Positions 1 through 10,078 are shown, numbered from the stretch's first letter. The stretch: 64,000 nucleotides of DNA from Ferrimonas gelatinilytica (GCF_039544205.1 NZ_BAABLF010000009.1:49655-113654); one strand, 5' to 3'. A program made the numbers and translations. Notes: generated by a model from the letters alone, not told the origin.

Positions 1-99
1 TTTCGCTCCCTCACTTGTGCCGAACAACTGACCGATTTTCTCACACTGCCCGGGTACGAGATCCTGACCGAATCGACCCGTATGGATAACCGTACCTAA
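1..99 (+). CDS. aceB: Malate synthase, C-terminal end (partial)
   Basis: Frame 1 is open from the window edge and codes for 32 residues before TAA. The piece includes DFLTLPGYEIL, which matches the conserved C-terminus of malate synthase A as I remember it (E. coli ends with a very similar TLPGY stretch). Malate synthase condenses glyoxylate and acetyl-CoA to malate in the cytosol, the second step of the glyoxylate shunt. The isocitrate lyase gene follows after 10 bp, which supports the call: aceB-aceA is the usual operon order. Only the tail is visible, so nothing can be said about the active site. Confidence 0.8.
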   Translation, partial: FRSLTCAEQLTDFLTLPGYEILTESTRMDNRT

Positions 100-109
100 A
101 GGAGTCCCC

Positions 110-1705
110 ATGTCCCAATACCAAACCGATCGTACTGCCGCACAGTCCCTGCTCGACAGCCAGGGACAGAGCTGGGGCGTGAATGCCGAGAACGTCGCGC
201 GGATGAAGGCGCAGAATCGCTTCCAGAGTGGCCTCGATATTGCCCGTTACACCGCCAAGATCATGCGCGAGGATATGGCCGCCTATGATGCCGATCCGGC
301 CCAGTACACCCAGTCTCTGGGCTGTTGGCACGGGTTTATCGGTCAGCAGAAGATGATTGCCATTAAGAAGCACCTGACCTCGACCAAGGGGCGTTACCTC
401 TACCTGTCCGGCTGGATGGTGGCGGCACTGCGCAGTGAATTTGGCCCCTTGCCGGATCAGTCCATGCATGAAAAGACCGCCGTTTCCGGTTTGATCGAGG
501 AGCTGTACACCTTCCTCAGGCAGGCAGATGCCCGGGAGCTTGGTGGCTATTTCCGGGAGCTGGACAAGGCGCGCGCCGCCGGCGACAGCGCGGCCGAGGC
601 CAAGATCCAGGATAAGATCGACAACTTTCAGACTCATATCGTGCCGATTATCGCCGACATCGATGCGGGCTTCGGTAACGAGGAGGCCACCTACCTGCTG
701 GCCAAGCGGATGATCGAGGCCGGTGCCTGCTGCATCCAGATTGAGAACCAGGTTTCCGATGAGAAGCAGTGTGGTCACCAGGATGGCAAGGTCACTGTGC
801 CCCATGCCGACTTCCTCGCCAAGATCCGCGCGGTTCGTTACGCCTTCCTCGAACTCGGGGTTGACGATGGGGTGATCGTGGCCCGGACAGACTCACTGGG
901 GGCAGGTCTGACCAAGCAGATAGCGGTCACCAGCGAGCCCGGGGACCTGGGTGACATGTACAACAGCTTCCTTGACGGAGATTACGTTAATTCCGCCGAC
1001 GAGATTGCCAATGGCGATGTGGTGGTCAAGGCCAATGGCAAGCTACTCAAGCCCAAGCGCCTGCCCTCAGGCCTGTTCCAGTTCAAACCGGGCTCCGGCG
1101 AGGACCGGGTGGTCCTGGACTGCATCACCTCTCTGCAGCACGGCGCCGATCTGCTCTGGATCGAGACCGAGAAGCCGCATGTCGGCCAGATTGCCGGTAT
1201 GGTGAACCGGATCCGTGAAGTGGTCCCCAACGCCAAGCTGGTGTACAACAACAGCCCCTCCTTCAACTGGACCCTGAGCTTCCGTCAGCAGGTGTTGGAT
1301 GACTGGGCCGAGCAGAGCAAGGATATTTCCGCGTACCAGCGTGACCAGTTGATGGGGGCGGAGTATGACGACAGCCCACTGGCGCAGGAAGCGGATAGTC
1401 GGATCCGTACTTTCCAGAGGGACGCGGCGCGGGAGGCAGGGATCTTCCACCACCTCATTACGCTGCCCACCTACCACACTGCGGCGCTCTCCACCGATAA
1501 TCTGGTGAAGGAGTACTTCGGTGCCGAGGGGATGCTGGGTTACGTGGCCAATGTTCAGCGTAAGGAGATCCGTCAGGGGATCGCCTGTGTGAAACACCAG
1601 AACATGGCGGGTTCGGATATGGGGGATGACCATAAGGAGTACTTCTCCGGCGATGCGGCGCTCAAAGCCGCCGGTGAGGACAACACCATGAACCAGTTCG
1701 GCTAA
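110..1705 (+). CDS. aceA: Isocitrate lyase (long 531-residue form)
   Basis: Splits isocitrate into glyoxylate and succinate, allowing growth on acetate and fatty acids. The isocitrate lyase signature appears as KQCGH near residue 220, where most members have K-K/R-CGH, followed by the long alpha/beta barrel typical of the ICL/PEP mutase superfamily. At 531 residues it is about 100 longer than the E. coli enzyme (434) and matches the long form known in Pseudomonas and marine gammaproteobacteria. A strong ribosome site (AAAGGAG) lies just before the ATG, and the gene sits 10 bp after the malate synthase stop, so the two are probably co-transcribed. A strong terminator closes the unit. Confidence 0.95.
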   Translation: MSQYQTDRTAAQSLLDSQGQSWGVNAENVARMKAQNRFQSGLDIARYTAKIMREDMAAYDADPAQYTQSLGCWHGFIGQQKMIAIKKHLTSTKGRYLYLSGWMVAALRSEFGPLPDQSMHEKTAVSGLIEELYTFLRQADARELGGYFRELDKARAAGDSAAEAKIQDKIDNFQTHIVPIIADIDAGFGNEEATYLLAKRMIEAGACCIQIENQVSDEKQCGHQDGKVTVPHADFLAKIRAVRYAFLELGVDDGVIVARTDSLGAGLTKQIAVTSEPGDLGDMYNSFLDGDYVNSADEIANGDVVVKANGKLLKPKRLPSGLFQFKPGSGEDRVVLDCITSLQHGADLLWIETEKPHVGQIAGMVNRIREVVPNAKLVYNNSPSFNWTLSFRQQVLDDWAEQSKDISAYQRDQLMGAEYDDSPLAQEADSRIRTFQRDAAREAGIFHHLITLPTYHTAALSTDNLVKEYFGAEGMLGYVANVQRKEIRQGIACVKHQNMAGSDMGDDHKEYFSGDAALKAAGEDNTMNQFG

Positions 1706-1753
1706 GCCTTAAATCGATCCCGTGTACCCGTGGTACTTTTCGAGGTCCCAGTT

Positions 1754-1782
1754 GGGGATGGCGCAAGCCATCCCCTTTTTTT
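1754..1782 (+). terminator. Rho-independent terminator after aceA
   Basis: A perfect 9-bp stem (GGGGATGGC / GCCATCCCC) with a GCAA tetraloop is followed directly by seven T. It ends the aceBA transcript. Confidence 0.9.
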
Positions 1783-2385
1783 GGGCTCTTCGCGGACTTG
1801 CGCGGCAGACGAATAGATTCGCATTGGAAAGTTTGAAATAGCCGCTCTGTTACCATTAGCCATTCATGGCTCAAAGGTGAATGCCCCACCCGCTTTTAGG
1901 CCGACTTAGAGGTATCCGAGTGAGGTCCCGGTAAGGCAAGGGAGAGGGCCAAGAGGGTCCGAAAGGCCAGCGGAGGCATGGATGCCGTGAGTGCAGGGAG
2001 GCGCTGGATGACCCACTCGGTGTACAGCAGCGGGCTGTGAGCGAAACACCAACCCATAAACAGTGAGAGTGTGGATGATGACCCCGCCGCTCTTCTGCTG
2101 TGTTTCAAGCCTGTTGAGAGCTCGGAGAGTCCTTGATTATTGAGGGGGTTGGCCTGTTACCTTGTGTGCCGATGATGACGGTCGGCGAGTCATAACGCCA
2201 TCTAGAATACTGCCCATGGTGGCCGCCAAAAAGTGAGATGATTCACATTCATTGAAGTTTTATCGCTCCTAACCACATTTTTCCCCTGCCGTTGGGTTTA
2301 CGTTCAGGCTTGTTCGCTTATTCTTCCTTGATTTTCAGTCAGTGGCGCTATTTGAGCGCCTGCGTAGTAATGGGAGTTTCGCCTG
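1783..2385. other. Gene-poor stretch between aceA and the efflux operon
   Basis: About 600 bp with no convincing gene. A 70-codon minus-strand frame (1896-2108, TTG start) encodes two mildly hydrophobic stretches but has no ribosome site. The last 150 bp are AT-richer and probably hold the promoter of the RND operon that starts at 2386. No adjacent TetR- or MarR-type regulator gene is present. Confidence 0.5.
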
Positions 2386-3492
2386 ATGAAGAGTTTCCAC
2401 CGGTTGCCCTTAGTGGCCGTGCTGGCCAGCGTCCTGCTGTCCGGATGTGAGTCGGACACACAGTCAATGGCGTTGCCGGCCCCCACCGTCGAGGTGGTGT
2501 CGGCCACGGCATCGCAATACCAGCCGGTGAAGCGCTTTTCGGGTCGAATTGAGGCGATCGAGGATATTGGGGTCAGTGCCCAGGTGGCGGGCTACCTGAC
2601 CGAGCGCTGGGTTGAGGATGGTCAGTGGGTGGAGGCCGGTGCGCCGCTGTTCGAGATTGATCCCCGCCCCTATCACGCGGCCCTCGAGGCCGCGAAAGGC
2701 AGCCTGGCCGAAGCCTTGGCGGCCCGTGATATCGCTAAGATCAACTTGAAGCGTAACCGTCAGTTGCTCGGCAAAGGCAGTGTCAGCCAGTCGGACATCG
2801 ACAACCTGACGGCCTCCCTGGCGATGGCTGAGGCCCGGGTGCTGCAGGCGGAAGCGGCCAGGGAGATGGCGGAACTGAACCTGCATCACACCCGGGTGCT
2901 GGCTCCTATTGCCGGGCAGGTCGGGGCGGCGAACGCCAGCGTGGGCGACCTGGTGGGGCCGCAAAGCGGTGCGCTGATCACCCTGGTACAGCAGGACCCC
3001 ATGCGCGCCAGCTTTCGTATCTCCGAGCGGGAACGCCTGGCCCTGGTGGTTAATGGCCTGATGGAGAACGATAAGATCGAGGTAATGCTGGACCTGGGGC
3101 AGGGGCAGACCTACTCCCACCCTGGCTTGTTGAGTTTTATCGATAACCGGATCGAAGCCTCCACAGGGACCCTGGCGATGCATGCGGATTTTGCCAACCC
3201 GGAACACCTGCTGATGGCGGGGCAGTATGTTCAGGTACAGGTGCGGCCCAAGGGCACACTGGAGGGGCTGATGATCCCCAACGCTGCGGTGCAAAGCGAC
3301 CAGCAGGGCAGCTTCGTGATGGTGGTCGACGACCAGCAGGTGGTCGAGCGTCGCAACGTCGAGCTGGGTGAACGTCTGGGCCAGGATATCGTGGTGCTGA
3401 GCAACCTGGAAGCGGGTGAGCGTGTCGTGGTGGCCGGCCTGCACCGAACCCGTGCCGGCGGTAAGGTGACCGTCGCAGGAGAGCAGGAATGA
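2386..3492 (+). CDS. RND efflux periplasmic adaptor (membrane fusion) lipoprotein
   Basis: Periplasmic adaptor linking an inner-membrane RND pump to an outer-membrane channel (MexA/AcrA family, HlyD-like). The N-terminus is a lipoprotein signal with lipobox LLSGC, so Cys21 would be the lipidated residue. A biotinyl-lipoyl-like half (VAGYLTERWVEDGQWVEAG) leads into an alpha-helical hairpin rich in Ala and Glu (about residues 95-165), then the second lipoyl half and a beta-barrel. The length, 368 residues, is normal for the family. Its stop overlaps the start of the RND pump gene by 4 bp (ATGA), implying translational coupling. No outer-membrane TolC-like gene is adjacent, so the pump probably borrows one. 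The substrate cannot be read from sequence. Confidence 0.92.
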   Translation: MKSFHRLPLVAVLASVLLSGCESDTQSMALPAPTVEVVSATASQYQPVKRFSGRIEAIEDIGVSAQVAGYLTERWVEDGQWVEAGAPLFEIDPRPYHAALEAAKGSLAEALAARDIAKINLKRNRQLLGKGSVSQSDIDNLTASLAMAEARVLQAEAAREMAELNLHHTRVLAPIAGQVGAANASVGDLVGPQSGALITLVQQDPMRASFRISERERLALVVNGLMENDKIEVMLDLGQGQTYSHPGLLSFIDNRIEASTGTLAMHADFANPEHLLMAGQYVQVQVRPKGTLEGLMIPNAAVQSDQQGSFVMVVDDQQVVERRNVELGERLGQDIVVLSNLEAGERVVVAGLHRTRAGGKVTVAGEQE

Positions 3493-6400
3493 TCTCCAAG
3501 TTTTTCATTCACCGTCCGAAGTTTGCGATCGTCATTGCCCTGGTGCTGATCCTGGTGGGGCTGATCGCCATGCGCACCATGCCGGTTAATGAGTTCCCCC
3601 GTATCACTCCGCCTGTGGTACAGGTGTCGGCCATGTACCCGGGCTCCAATGCCGAGGTGGTAGAGCAGACCCTGGCGCAGCCCATTGAGGAGGCGGTGAA
3701 CGGGGTGGAGAACATGCTCTACATGCGTTCCCGCTCCGCCAACGACGGGGGCTACTTCCTTGAGGTGACCTTCGATATCGGTACGGATCCGGATATGGCC
3801 ACTGTACTGGTACAGAACCGCGTTAACGAAGCGACGCCGCGACTGCCGGTGGACGTGCGTGAACGTGGGGTGAAAGTGGCTAAGAAGTCGCCGGATCTGC
3901 TGATGGCGATGGCGGTCTACTCCCCGAACAGCACCCATGATGACATCTTCCTGACCAACTATGTGGCGCTCAATCTGGAGGAGCAGCTCAAGCGGATCCC
4001 GGGGATCTCCGATGTCTCGCTGCTGGGTGGTGCACGCTACTCCATCCGGGTGTGGTTGGATCCTGAACGTCTTGCCCGTTATGGCCTGACCACCGCGGAT
4101 GTGTACGGATCCCTGGCGGAGCAGAACGTGGTGATGCCCGCCGGACGTCTTGGCGGCGCCCCGGATCTTGACCAGCCCGCTATGACAGTTCCCTTGGTGA
4201 CCCAGGGGCGCCTCAAGGATGTCGAGGAGTTTGAACATGTGATCGTTCGTGCCGGTGCCGATGGCCGTACCCTTTACCTGAAGGATGTGGCCACCATTGA
4301 GCTGGGTAAAGAGCTGTACGATTTCGAGGCGACCCGAAATGGCCAGCTGGCCTCAATGCTGTCGCTCTCCCTGCAGCCGGACGCCAACGCGCTGGAAACC
4401 GGGGAACGGGTGAAGGCATTCCTGGCGCAGGCGGAAGCTAACTTCCCCGAGGATATGGCTTACGACATCGTCTACGACACCACGGTGTTCGTGGAGGAGT
4501 CTATCTCCGCAGTACTGGCGACCCTGGTTCAGGCGGTGGTGCTGGTGGTTCTGGTGACCTACCTGTTTTTGGGCTCGATGCGCGCGACGGCGGTGCCCCT
4601 GGTGGCGATCCCGGTATCTCTGATCGGTACCTTCGCCTTCATGCTGGCGATGGGCTTTACCATCAACACCGTGACCCTGTTCGGTCTGATCCTGGCCATC
4701 GGTATCGTGGTGGATGACGCCATCCTGGTGATCGAGAACGTCGAGCGCAACATGCGCGAGAACCCGGCGCTCAGTGGTGCTCAGGCCACCATCGTGGCGA
4801 TGAAAGAGGTGACCGGGCCGATCATCACCTCCACCCTGGTGTTGCTGGCGGTATTCATTCCCGTCTCCCTGTTGCCTGGGATCACCGGCGAGATGTACGC
4901 ACAGTTTGCCGTGACCATCGTAATCTCCGTGGTGCTCTCCAGCGTCAACGCCCTGACCCTGTCCCCCGCGCTCTGTGCGCTGCTTTTGAGGGCGGATTCG
5001 GGCCCGGGGCCGCGCTGGTATCAGGCGTTTAACCGTTTCTTCGATCGTCTTACTGAGCGCTACGGTCAACTGGCAGGTGTGCTGGTTCGCAAATCCGGTC
5101 TGCTGATGGGGTTCTTTGTGTTGGCGCTTGCCCTGCTGGCGGTGATCAGTCCCCGCATTCCCACCGGTTTCGTGCCGGAAGAGGACAAGGGGATGATGCT
5201 GGTGAACGTCCAATTGCCGGATGGCGCCTCCTTGCGCCGTACCCAGGAGGTCGCCACCGAGTTGGAGTCGACCCTGCTGAGCTATCCCGAGGTGGCTTCC
5301 GTGGGCAGTGCCCGAGGGTTTGGTTTGCTCTCCTTCTCTCTGCAGTCCAACTCCGCCACCTTCTTTGTCCGTCTGCACGACTGGTCTGAGCGGGAAGCGG
5401 GTCTGAAGGAGATCACTCACCGCCTCAACGTCTGGGCAGCAACCCAGTACCACGATGCCCAGGTGATGGCGTTCGGAACCCCGGCGGTGCCCGGCGTTGG
5501 TAACGGTAACGGCTTCGAGTTCATGCTGGAGGATACCCAAGGGCGTCCCCGTGAGGCGCTGGCGGCGGTGATGGAGGACTTCATGCTGGCGGCTAACCAG
5601 ATGGAGGAGGTGACCTCGGTATTCAGCTTCTTCCGTGCCAACGTGCCCCACTACTACGTCGACGTCGACTACCTCAAGGCCCGACAGCTGGGGATCCCGA
5701 TCACCGACATCTTCAGCACCCTGCAGACCAACTTAGGGGCGATGCGGGTCAACGATGTGACCTTGTATGGCAAGTCCTATCGGGTGAACATGCAGGCCCA
5801 GGCGGAGTTTCGTCGGGATATCGCGGATCTGGGGCGCTTTCATGTGCGCAGCGTGACCGGTGAGATGATCCCGCTTTCGACCCTGGTGCATCTGGAGCCG
5901 ACCCTGGCACCGGACGTAGCCTGGCGCTACAACCTCTACAACGCCGCGACCATCATCGGACAACCGGCCCCTGGGTACGCCTCCGGTGAGGCCCTGGCGG
6001 CGATGGAACGGCTGGCGGCGGAGCGACTGCCGGATGGGTACACTTTCGAGTGGACCGGCATGGCTTACCAGGAGAAGACCGCCGGCGACCTGGCGATCTA
6101 TGCCTTCGGCCTGGCCCTGCTGTTTATCTACCTCTTCATGGTGGCCCAGTACGAGTCCTGGACCATTCCCACCGCGATCCTGCTGGTGGTGCCGATGGCG
6201 GTGCTGGGTGCCATGGTGGCCCTTCTCTATTCCGGCCTGCCGTTGAACCTTTATGCCCAGATGGGTTTGGTGCTGCTGATCGCCCTGGCGGCGAAGAACG
6301 CGATCCTGATTGTCGAGTTCGCCCGTCAGAAGCGGGAGGAGGAGGGACGCTCCGTGGAGGCCTCGGCGGTGGAAGCGGGTAAGTTGCGTTTTCGCGCGGT

Positions 6401-6623
6401 CAACATGACCTCCTGGTCCTTCATCTGCGGCATGATCCCTATGGTGCTGGCCTCCGGTGCCGGTGAGATCTCCCAGTGGTCCCTGGGTTGGACCCTCTCC
6501 GGGGGATTGATCTGTGTGCTCGTGGTGGGTACCTGCTTCATCCCGGGCTTCTTCGCTCTGTTCCAGCGGATGCGTGAGCGGGTCAAGCCGCGCTCTGCCG
6601 AGGCGCAAGTATTGGCAGATTGA
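3489..6623 (+). CDS. RND-family inner-membrane multidrug efflux pump
   Basis: Proton-driven exporter of the hydrophobe/amphiphile efflux (HAE1) group, related to AcrB/MexB. The 1044 residues show the standard pattern: first membrane helix at residues 10-30, large periplasmic porter loop, block of helices around 340-500, second porter loop, final helices 870-1020. The proton-relay pair is visible in transmembrane helix 4 (GIVVDDAILVIENVERNM, about residue 408). It overlaps the adaptor gene by 4 bp, so the two are made together. The family is certain; drug, solvent or other substrate is unknown. Confidence 0.95.
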   Translation: MISKFFIHRPKFAIVIALVLILVGLIAMRTMPVNEFPRITPPVVQVSAMYPGSNAEVVEQTLAQPIEEAVNGVENMLYMRSRSANDGGYFLEVTFDIGTDPDMATVLVQNRVNEATPRLPVDVRERGVKVAKKSPDLLMAMAVYSPNSTHDDIFLTNYVALNLEEQLKRIPGISDVSLLGGARYSIRVWLDPERLARYGLTTADVYGSLAEQNVVMPAGRLGGAPDLDQPAMTVPLVTQGRLKDVEEFEHVIVRAGADGRTLYLKDVATIELGKELYDFEATRNGQLASMLSLSLQPDANALETGERVKAFLAQAEANFPEDMAYDIVYDTTVFVEESISAVLATLVQAVVLVVLVTYLFLGSMRATAVPLVAIPVSLIGTFAFMLAMGFTINTVTLFGLILAIGIVVDDAILVIENVERNMRENPALSGAQATIVAMKEVTGPIITSTLVLLAVFIPVSLLPGITGEMYAQFAVTIVISVVLSSVNALTLSPALCALLLRADSGPGPRWYQAFNRFFDRLTERYGQLAGVLVRKSGLLMGFFVLALALLAVISPRIPTGFVPEEDKGMMLVNVQLPDGASLRRTQEVATELESTLLSYPEVASVGSARGFGLLSFSLQSNSATFFVRLHDWSEREAGLKEITHRLNVWAATQYHDAQVMAFGTPAVPGVGNGNGFEFMLEDTQGRPREALAAVMEDFMLAANQMEEVTSVFSFFRANVPHYYVDVDYLKARQLGIPITDIFSTLQTNLGAMRVNDVTLYGKSYRVNMQAQAEFRRDIADLGRFHVRSVTGEMIPLSTLVHLEPTLAPDVAWRYNLYNAATIIGQPAPGYASGEALAAMERLAAERLPDGYTFEWTGMAYQEKTAGDLAIYAFGLALLFIYLFMVAQYESWTIPTAILLVVPMAVLGAMVALLYSGLPLNLYAQMGLVLLIALAAKNAILIVEFARQKREEEGRSVEASAVEAGKLRFRAVNMTSWSFICGMIPMVLASGAGEISQWSLGWTLSGGLICVLVVGTCFIPGFFALFQRMRERVKPRSAEAQVLAD

Positions 6624-6751
6624 CGCCATGGGCCGCTGGTAGGCGACGTCGCCACTTAGGAAAGGGATTCTGGGATGGCCAGCTTTCGTTTGCCATCCTG
6701 GTGGCAATCGACTCCCTTGCGCTTCTACGGGTCAGTTGACCTGAGGATGCC

Positions 6752-7354
6752 TCAAGGCAAATGCCGGCCGGGGCCTGTTCGGTCACCGAGATAGTGGTGA
6801 CAGGCTTCGAGCAGTTGAGGCCAGAGTACGAGGAAACTGGATGATATGGCGCCGTCGAGGCGCCATATCTCATTCTGGGCATCGGTGAGCATCTCCGGGC
6901 GGGAAAGGCGCCGGGCAACGCGGGCAATGGTTGCCTCGAGGCGCGGCCTCGGGTGGTAGTGACTGAGCCAATCCTCCCGGGCCAACCTGTGGGCGATGGG
7001 CGCAAACCCCGCTGGCAGTTGCGAGGATCCCAGGAGTCCCTGGTAACTGCGCTCAATGAAGAGATCCAGCGGCTTGGAATGGAGCTGTGGCCAGTGATGA
7101 ACCAACTGGTGGTCGAACGCCAGGTCCAGCAAGATCCCCGCCACCCGTCGGTGCTGAGGCAGAAAGGCGCCCTTGAGCGCCAGCACCTCCGGGGCACGGT
7201 CAACCCAGGCATCTACGAAGCGGTGCAGCGCCATGCCGGTACGCAGGGGTTCCGGCCAGGGGGCCAGGGGGCCACGGACGAAGTCCGCCGCCACCGAACC
7301 CGCCAGATCCGTACTGGTGTGCTCGGCAATATAAAGATGCGCTAAAAAATTCAA
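6752..7354 (-). CDS. acpH: Acyl carrier protein phosphodiesterase
   Basis: Removes the 4'-phosphopantetheine arm from holo-ACP. The 200-residue protein begins MNFLAHLYIAE, the hallmark of the AcpH family, and keeps the early Asp/Arg segment (AADFVRG) and later His-rich stretches (FDHQLVHHW). E. coli AcpH is 193 residues. The start codon is TTG, chosen because the family N-terminus begins exactly there and AAGGAG lies 8 nt upstream. As in E. coli, it is next to queA, here divergently oriented with a small gene between. Confidence 0.9.
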   Translation of the reverse strand: MNFLAHLYIAEHTSTDLAGSVAADFVRGPLAPWPEPLRTGMALHRFVDAWVDRAPEVLALKGAFLPQHRRVAGILLDLAFDHQLVHHWPQLHSKPLDLFIERSYQGLLGSSQLPAGFAPIAHRLAREDWLSHYHPRPRLEATIARVARRLSRPEMLTDAQNEIWRLDGAISSSFLVLWPQLLEACHHYLGDRTGPGRHLP

Positions 7355-7451
7355 TCACCTTGCTCCTTTGCGAATGACTGGTTAATCTCTAGGCAGTGCC
7401 AATGGATGGCCTGCCGTACATACCCTGTCTTCTGATCAAGGATGGATCACA

Positions 7452-7640
7452 ATGACGTTCAAACGGTTTTTTTCGTTTTGGGGCGGTAACAAGTCCCAGT
7501 CAGCTAGCCTGCAACTTCCTATCGTCAGCCACCGGGTGCCCGAGGAGCTCGACCGGGTCCTGCAGCAGTACAATGCCCAGCGCGCCGCGTCGATACAGAA
7601 CCGCGGTGACGAGACCTGCGATGACGCCAAGGATCTCTAA
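7452..7640 (+). CDS. Small hypothetical protein, 62 residues
   Basis: Not recognised. It starts MTFKRFFSFWGG, a basic-aromatic N-terminus without a clear membrane span, followed by a hydrophilic tail with a short amphipathic helix (PEELDRVLQQYNAQRAA). A plausible ribosome site (AAGGATGG) lies before the ATG. It sits between acpH (divergent) and queA (same strand, about 95 bp downstream). Coding status is likely but not proven. Confidence 0.5.
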   Translation: MTFKRFFSFWGGNKSQSASLQLPIVSHRVPEELDRVLQQYNAQRAASIQNRGDETCDDAKDL

Positions 7641-7736
7641 ACGGCGCTGAGTCGCCCGCTAACGCTTGAAACTCGCCCCTGCTCTTCATAGACTAGCGCC
7701 CCCGCCCTGTGAGGGTGTAATGACTGTGAAGAGACC

Positions 7737-8801
7737 ATGCAGGTAAGCGATTTCCAATTTGACCTCCCCGATGAGCTGATCGCCCGTTACCCGACCGAGG
7801 AGCGGCGGGCGTCGCGGTTGCTGCATCTCGATGGCAACAGTGGCCGCTTGCGCGATGGCCAGTTTCCGGACCTGCTGGATCTGGTGCGGCCCGGTGATCT
7901 CATGGTGTTTAATAACACCCGGGTGATACCGGCGCGGCTGCATGGCAAAAAGGCATCAGGGGGTAAGATTGAAGTCCTGGTAGAGCGGGTGCTGGATAGC
8001 CACAGGGTATTGGCCCATCTTCGTAGCTCCAAGTCCCCTAAGCCCGGTACCCTGCTGCAGTTTGAACAGGGGGTCGAAGCGATTATGGTGGCCCGGCATG
8101 ACGCCCTGTTTGAGTTGGATTTCGGCAACGCAGAGCCGGTGCTGTCGATTCTGGACAGGATCGGCCACATGCCCCTGCCGCCCTACATTGACCGCCCGGA
8201 TGAGGGCAGCGACCGGGAGCGTTACCAAACCGTCTACAACCGTCGGCCCGGTGCCGTAGCGGCGCCGACGGCGGGGCTTCACTTCGATGAGGCGATGCTG
8301 GCTGCCCTGGCGGAAAAGGGGGTGGAGACCGCTTTCGTGACCCTGCACGTGGGCGCCGGTACTTTCCAGCCAGTACGCGTAGAAAAGGTCGAAGAGCACC
8401 AGATGCACAGCGAGTTTGCCGAAGTGGGCAGCGATGTGGTGGAAGCGGTCCGACGCACCCGTGAGCGTGGTGGCCGGGTTATCGCAGTGGGGACCACCTC
8501 GGTACGCTCACTGGAGTCCGCCGCCCAGGCTGCCCGGGCAAAGGGAGAGGCCTTTGCCCCCTTTGCCAGCGATACCAGCATCTTTCTCTACCCGGGGAAG
8601 CCCTTCCACGTGGTGGATGCGATGATCACTAACTTCCATCTCCCGGAGTCCACCCTGATCATGCTGGTGTCTGCTTTCGCCGGCCAGGAGCATGTGATGA
8701 ACGCCTACCGGCACGCGGTGGAGCAGCGTTACCGATTCTTCAGTTATGGTGACGCCATGTTTGTTACCCGCCGTTCCAACAGTACCGAGAGGGGCGACTA
8801 G
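7737..8801 (+). CDS. queA: S-adenosylmethionine:tRNA ribosyltransferase-isomerase
   Basis: Transfers and isomerises the ribosyl part of SAM onto preQ1 in tRNA, making epoxyqueuosine at wobble position 34. The 354 residues (E. coli 356) start MQVSDFQFDLPDELIARYP, closely matching the family N-terminus. They contain the conserved DRIGHMPLPPYIDR, AAPTAGLHF, LHVGAGTF and TNFHLPESTLIMLVSAF blocks. It lies upstream of tgt in the standard queA-tgt-yajC-secDF order. The start at the ATG after GAAGAG fits. Confidence 0.97.
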   Translation: MQVSDFQFDLPDELIARYPTEERRASRLLHLDGNSGRLRDGQFPDLLDLVRPGDLMVFNNTRVIPARLHGKKASGGKIEVLVERVLDSHRVLAHLRSSKSPKPGTLLQFEQGVEAIMVARHDALFELDFGNAEPVLSILDRIGHMPLPPYIDRPDEGSDRERYQTVYNRRPGAVAAPTAGLHFDEAMLAALAEKGVETAFVTLHVGAGTFQPVRVEKVEEHQMHSEFAEVGSDVVEAVRRTRERGGRVIAVGTTSVRSLESAAQAARAKGEAFAPFASDTSIFLYPGKPFHVVDAMITNFHLPESTLIMLVSAFAGQEHVMNAYRHAVEQRYRFFSYGDAMFVTRRSNSTERGD

Positions 8802-8953
8802 GTCCCCTCTACAGGGCGTGGTTCACGAATTCCCCCTCTTTTCTTCCGGGCGGCTTGAAGCCTGCGCCCGGGATCCCCATCTTTACCAAGATGCGCCGCC
8901 CTGCGGCGCTAAACTTTTGCATCACCGGACTGTTTCTCTGGTAAGAGGCTGCT

Positions 8954-10078
8954 ATGAAATTTGAACTGAAAGCCACCGACGGGCGTGCCCGCCGCGGTAC
9001 CCTGACCTTCGAGCGGGGCACGGTTGAAACGCCGGCGTTTATGCCGGTGGGCACCTACGGCACCGTTAAGGGGATGACCCCGGAAGAGGTGGAGGCCACC
9101 GGTGCCCAGATCTGCCTGGGCAATACCTTCCACCTGTGGTTGCGACCGGGCACCGAGATCATGGAGAAGCATGGCGACCTCCATGACTTCATGAACTGGC
9201 ACAAGCCGATCCTCACGGACTCCGGCGGATTCCAGGTGTTCTCCCTGGGCCATATCCGTAAGATCACCGAAGCGGGTGTGCATTTTCGTCACCCCATCAA
9301 CGGCGACAAGATCTTCCTGGACCCGGAGAAGTCGATGCAGATCCAGTACTCCCTGGGCAGTGACATCGTGATGATCTTCGATGAGTGCACCCCTTATCCG
9401 GCCACCGAGCAGGAAGCCGCGGACTCCATGCGGATGTCACTGCGCTGGGCCCAGCGCTCCCGGGACGAGTTTGACCGTCTAGGCAACCCCAATAACCTGT
9501 TTGGCATTATCCAGGGCGGGGTGTACGAGCACCTGCGGGATGAGTCGCTGCAGGGGCTGCTGAATATCGGCTTCGATGGCTACGCCGTGGGTGGCCTGGC
9601 GGTGGGGGAACCCAAGGAGGATATGCATCGGATCCTTGAGCATACCTGCCCTCAGATCCCCGCCGATAAGCCCCGTTACCTGATGGGGGTGGGTAAGCCG
9701 GAGGATCTGGTGGAGGGGGTACGGCGCGGCATCGACATGTTCGATTGCGTTATGCCGACTCGCAACGCCCGTAACGGTCATCTCTTTACGACCACAGGTG
9801 TGGTCAAGATCCGTAACGCCAAGCATCGTGACGATACGTCGCCGCTGGATGCAGAATGCGATTGCTACACCTGTAAAAACTACAGCCGCGCTTATCTCTA
9901 TCACCTGGATAAGTGCAACGAAATCCTCGGTGCCCGGCTTAACACCATCCATAACCTGCGTTACTACCAGCGGGTGATGGAGGGTTTGCGGGGCGCCATT
10001 GAGAACGGTAATCTAGACGACTTTGTGGCAGAATTTTATGCCAAGCAAGGTCGCGATGTGCCGCCGCTAAACGACTGA
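8954..10078 (+). CDS. tgt: tRNA-guanine transglycosylase
   Basis: Exchanges guanine 34 for preQ1 in tRNA Asp, Asn, His and Tyr, the step before QueA. The 374 residues (E. coli 375) show the nucleophile region (TDSGGFQVFSLG), the second Asp region (GIDMFDCVMPTRNARNG) and the zinc ligands C-x-C-x2-C (CDCYTCKNYSRAYLYHL) with the downstream His. An AAGAGG-like ribosome site precedes the ATG. The 150 bp after queA may hold its own promoter. Confidence 0.97.
   Translation: MKFELKATDGRARRGTLTFERGTVETPAFMPVGTYGTVKGMTPEEVEATGAQICLGNTFHLWLRPGTEIMEKHGDLHDFMNWHKPILTDSGGFQVFSLGHIRKITEAGVHFRHPINGDKIFLDPEKSMQIQYSLGSDIVMIFDECTPYPATEQEAADSMRMSLRWAQRSRDEFDRLGNPNNLFGIIQGGVYEHLRDESLQGLLNIGFDGYAVGGLAVGEPKEDMHRILEHTCPQIPADKPRYLMGVGKPEDLVEGVRRGIDMFDCVMPTRNARNGHLFTTTGVVKIRNAKHRDDTSPLDAECDCYTCKNYSRAYLYHLDKCNEILGARLNTIHNLRYYQRVMEGLRGAIENGNLDDFVAEFYAKQGRDVPPLND

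Noticed and set aside
1896..2108. 70-codon minus-strand frame with two hydrophobic stretches
   Set aside because: TTG start without a ribosome site, no recognisable family and no operon partner.
5733..6707. Long antisense frame opposite the RND pump gene
   Set aside because: His/Gly/Gln-rich product typical of the reverse of GC-rich coding DNA; the pump reading frame is certain.
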